Source: Deltaproteobacteria bacterium (GTDB lineage Bacteria; Myxococcota_A; Polyangia; Nannocystales; Nannocystaceae). Taken from it: a stretch of DNA of 33,579 bases. Made by a program: the position numbers and the translations under genes. Below, piece after piece: positions 31,554 through 33,579 of this stretch (positions are counted from its first letter, which is position 1; every line of letters begins with the position of its first letter). The DNA is taken from the NCBI GenBank assembly GCA_003696955.1, contig RFGU01000091.1:1-33579 (forward strand), in the 5' to 3' direction. The notes beneath the pieces are model-generated. The model did not search any database, was not told the DNA's origin, and worked only from the letters and a program-made list of their open reading frames with translations.

Positions 31554-31865
31554 TCACGGACAGCCCGGAAACGCCTCGACGACCTGCACGGTGAAGTCCG
31601 GAAACGCGTCGACCACCTGCACCGTAAAGTCGGGGAAGGCCTCCACGACCTGCCACCGGCCGGGCTGGTCCGGGAAGGCCTCCACGAACTTCACCCGGAT
31701 GTCCGGAAACGCGGTGACGTAGCGAATCTTGTAGTCGGGGAAGGCGTCCACGAACTTCACCCGACCGGCAAGCTGGCACGCCGGCACCCCGGGCGCGACC
31801 TCCGTCGGTTCCGCGCAGGCGTTCGAGGCAAGGGCGACGACGAGACCGATGACGGGTGGGATCAT
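31554..31865 (-). CDS. Small exported protein of six AFPD repeats (septoil-knot-like)
   Basis: This 103-residue protein has a signal peptide (MIPPVIGLVVALASNACA; the lipobox is poor, so secreted or lipidated). The whole mature part is six tandem 11-residue repeats of the form VxxVxAFPDxx, from VKFVDAFPDYK to VQVVEAFPGCP; one copy has two extra residues (QPGR). Cys30 before the first repeat and Cys102 in the last could close the ring by a disulfide. From memory this matches the small family annotated as 7(1) septoil knot, a seven-strand knotted beta-propeller; function is unknown. Its ATG overlaps the TGA of the HD-domain gene (ATGA), so they are co-translated. Confidence 0.85.
   Translation of the reverse strand: MIPPVIGLVVALASNACAEPTEVAPGVPACQLAGRVKFVDAFPDYKIRYVTAFPDIRVKFVEAFPDQPGRWQVVEAFPDFTVQVVDAFPDFTVQVVEAFPGCP
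31565..31770 (-). repeat. 33-bp tandem repeats encoding AFPD units
   Basis: Copies begin at about 31565, 31598, 31631, 31670, 31704 and 31737, with period 33 bases and one 39-base unit. They are diverged at synonymous positions (AAACGC versus AAGGCC for the Ala-Phe codons), which shows an old repeat kept by selection on the protein, not a recent DNA expansion. Confidence 0.8.
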
Positions 31866-32857
31866 CTCGCGTATCCGCGCGGCGGCCGGATCTCGAGCCC
31901 CTCGTGGAGCCCGCGCTCGAGCGCCGCCTCCACATAGTAGTCGACCTCGCGCCCCGCTTCGAGCTCGCCGTCTTGCACCAGCTGCGCGAGCCGATCCCGC
32001 AGGTCACCGATGTGCTTGCCGGGCGGCAGTTCGAGCCGCTCCATCAGCGCGTTGCCGAGCCCCGCGGGCAGGGGCTTGGGCCGGGCATCCTCCTCGGCGA
32101 GCGTTCGAATACGTGCGGCCAGCTCGCTGATCATGGCCAGACACCGCTTGCGCTTGCCTGGGCGGCGGCTCGTGACGTCCGCGCGAGAGAGGGCGAGCAG
32201 GTCGTCGAGGATCTCGTCCATGTCCCGGGCGAAGCGGCGCACCGCCGAGTCCGTCCAGGAACCGTCGTACTGTCCGGGACGCAGGTGGTGCCGAATGAGC
32301 AGTTCGATCCGCCGACGTTCGTCCCGCGGAAAGGCGATGCGGCGGGCTGGCCCGCGACGGAACATCCGCACGCCCTCGATGTCGTGACCGTGGAACGTCA
32401 CCCGCCCGCCGGGCAGGAAGCGCCGTGTGGTCACCTTGCCGATGTCGTGGAGGACGGCCGCCCAGCGCACGGCGGGGCGCGGCACGCTCTGGCGCACGAC
32501 GGCCTTCGTGTGCTCCCACACGTCCTTGTGCCGTCGCCCCCCCTCTTGCGAGAACGCCACCGTACGGTCGAGTTCGGGCAGGAAGCGCGCGAGCAGTCCC
32601 GTCTCCTGCAGCCACTGCAACACGAGGTCGGGATGCTTGCTGCAAATCGCCGGCGTGAGGACGCGATAGAGCACCGTGGGCGGGACGCCGTCCACCTCCG
32701 CCGCACGGCGGGCCACCTCCCGCGTCACGTCGTCGTTCGGCATCCGGCCGGTCCGCGCGATCTCCAATACGGGAGCTAGGACGAAGGGCACTTCGCCGAG
32801 TTCCTCGAAGGTTGGGCGAGGCGATGGAGATGGCGTGGCGAGACTCGTCCGTTGCAT
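31862..32857 (-). CDS. HD-domain protein related to the C-terminal half of CCA-adding enzymes
   Basis: This 331-residue protein carries an HD phosphohydrolase domain: GRRHKDVWEHT (H110, H116), AAVLHDIGKVTT (H137, D138), FHGHDIEG (H156, H158) and IRHHLRPG (H190, H191). The region before it (EVDGVPPTVLYRVLTPAI, DLVLQWLQETGLLARFLPEL) and after it (LMERLELPPGKHIGDLRDRL, LVQDGELEAG) resemble the helical middle and tail of tRNA nucleotidyltransferases. The nucleotidyltransferase head with its GSxxR and DxD motifs is missing, so it cannot itself add CCA. It may be a phosphodiesterase acting on RNA 2',3'-cyclic ends. The ATG at 32857 is the first sensible start; a TATGGT box lies about 45 bases upstream. 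It is coupled to the repeat protein downstream. Confidence 0.82.
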   Translation of the reverse strand: MQRTSLATPSPSPRPTFEELGEVPFVLAPVLEIARTGRMPNDDVTREVARRAAEVDGVPPTVLYRVLTPAICSKHPDLVLQWLQETGLLARFLPELDRTVAFSQEGGRRHKDVWEHTKAVVRQSVPRPAVRWAAVLHDIGKVTTRRFLPGGRVTFHGHDIEGVRMFRRGPARRIAFPRDERRRIELLIRHHLRPGQYDGSWTDSAVRRFARDMDEILDDLLALSRADVTSRRPGKRKRCLAMISELAARIRTLAEEDARPKPLPAGLGNALMERLELPPGKHIGDLRDRLAQLVQDGELEAGREVDYYVEAALERGLHEGLEIRPPRGYAR

Positions 32858-33189
32858 GGCGGGATCGGGTGGCCCCGATGCAGCGGGGCACCGGGTGCGG
32901 CACCATAGCAAAATGGGACACCGGCGTCGGCGGCCCGCGCGCGCTCGCCTCCACCCGGGCGATGTCCCCGGGGCCCTCGACGAATCGAAGACGAACGGCA
33001 CGGGCCGGGACGTGCAGCCTCGGCCTTGCCGCGCCGAATCACCGTTCTACGGTCCCCGACGCACCGACCCACGACCGGGCCTCGAGCGGCTCCGATCCAT
33101 GGCGTACCACGTCCCCCGCCCAGCTTGCGGTCGCGCGCCGTGCCACACTCGCACCACGGTGGGGCTCTTGGTAGCCTTCGAAGCGCGCC
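32858..33189. other. Intergenic region between divergent genes
   Basis: These 332 bases separate the HD-domain gene from the plus-strand gene at 33190. I see no convincing coding frame, RNA gene or repeat. A TATGGT box (minus strand) for the HD gene and TAGCCT 12 bases before the plus-strand ATG are the only promoter-like elements. Confidence 0.5.
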
Positions 33190-33579
33190 ATGGCCCCCTC
33201 CCCCCAGCTCGGGTACAACCACAACATCCCCCATCGGGGCAGGCTCTACCACGTACAGACCGAGGATTCGGGCATCGACAAAGCCCATATCTTCACGCAC
33301 ATCTTCTACGACGGGACGATCATCGCGTCGAACAAGGTGGACTACCACGACCGCCTCGACGAGCCGAACCTGTCGGAGACGGTCGTGGGGCTGATGCAAG
33401 AGTCCCACAAGGCGATGATCCGCCGGCTGCGAAGTGGCGAGTTCGACGAGAAGATCGTCACCCTCATCGGCGACCATCCCTTGGCCTCCAATCGGGAGGC
33501 GGTGGCCTCGGCCCCAGCGGCGGAGGCCCCCGACGAACGCCCCGAGCGGCGTCCGCCCCCTTCGCCCAAACCCGCCCCC
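33190..33579 (+). CDS. Conserved deltaproteobacterial/myxococcal protein, C-terminus cut by window edge
   Basis: The frame is open from ATG 33190 to the edge (130 residues). The N-terminal 100 residues (MAPSPQLGYNHNIPHRGR, then LYHVQTEDSG, AHIFTHIFYDGTIIASNK, MQESHKAMIRRLRSGEFD) match a conserved domain I recall from many Myxococcota and Deltaproteobacteria, of unknown function. It is followed by a Pro/Ala-rich stretch (ERRPPPSPKPAP) leading to further sequence outside the window, where such proteins often carry a second part. No signal peptide is present, so it is cytosolic. Confidence 0.8.
   Translation, partial: MAPSPQLGYNHNIPHRGRLYHVQTEDSGIDKAHIFTHIFYDGTIIASNKVDYHDRLDEPNLSETVVGLMQESHKAMIRRLRSGEFDEKIVTLIGDHPLASNREAVASAPAAEAPDERPERRPPPSPKPAP

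Noticed and set aside
31565-31770. Regular 33-bp repeats, possible CRISPR array
   Set aside because: Units are contiguous with no spacers, diverged at synonymous sites, and encode a clean protein repeat.

Overview
The window is very GC-rich DNA with strong G/C bias at third codon positions. It carries two tRNA genes without an encoded CCA end, many lipoproteins and exported proteins, and a lipoprotein with a Ser/Thr/Gly linker followed by the cysteine-rich repeat typical of myxobacteria. This suggests a chromosome segment from a member of Myxococcota (Polyangia/Nannocystales-like). That assignment is inferred from gene content, not from a marker gene. I see no rRNA, CRISPR array, insertion sequence, phage gene or replication origin.

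Layout. 1-2562: a truncated exported alpha/beta hydrolase (-), an orphan CoA-transferase B subunit (+), tRNA-Lys(CTT) with promoter and hairpin, and the Cys-rich lipoprotein (-). 2761-5373: a compact mercury-resistance operon on the minus strand, merP - merT/P fusion - merA, behind a mer-type promoter/operator but with no merR in the window. 5402-9093: a putative outer-membrane metal-handling module (-): a small Cys/His exported protein, a TonB-dependent receptor with a His-rich N-terminus, and a His-rich lipoprotein. 9153-16804: plus-strand genes for an M28 peptidase, a SpoU/TrmH RNA methyltransferase, a DUF2203 protein, a glycerophosphodiesterase, a YhbY RNA-binding protein, and two exported TldD/TldE-like proteins joined by ATGA overlaps. 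16845-20525: a PDZ/thioredoxin-like lipoprotein (-), a DUF4920 lipoprotein (+), TlyA (-), tRNA-Ala(CGC), and a PP2C phosphatase (+). 20541-25362: a MATE-like membrane protein and an M13 peptidase (-), then an unknown membrane protein (+). 25422-30121: B12-dependent methionine synthase metH preceded, with overlap, by an ArsR-methyltransferase regulator of SahR type; a palindromic operator lies at its promoter. 30175-33579: an unknown membrane protein (+), a small exported protein built from six AFPD repeats coupled by ATGA overlap to an HD-domain protein related to the C-terminal half of CCA-adding enzymes (-), and the start of a conserved deltaproteobacterial/myxococcal protein (+).

The clearest functional units are the mer operon (MerP and MerT/P import Hg(II), MerA reduces it), the SahR-MetH unit (a predicted SAH-sensing repressor controlling methionine regeneration), and the TldD/E-like pair. 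Several plus-strand genes have a TAnnnT box only 6-8 bases before the start codon and no Shine-Dalgarno sequence, which suggests leaderless transcripts.
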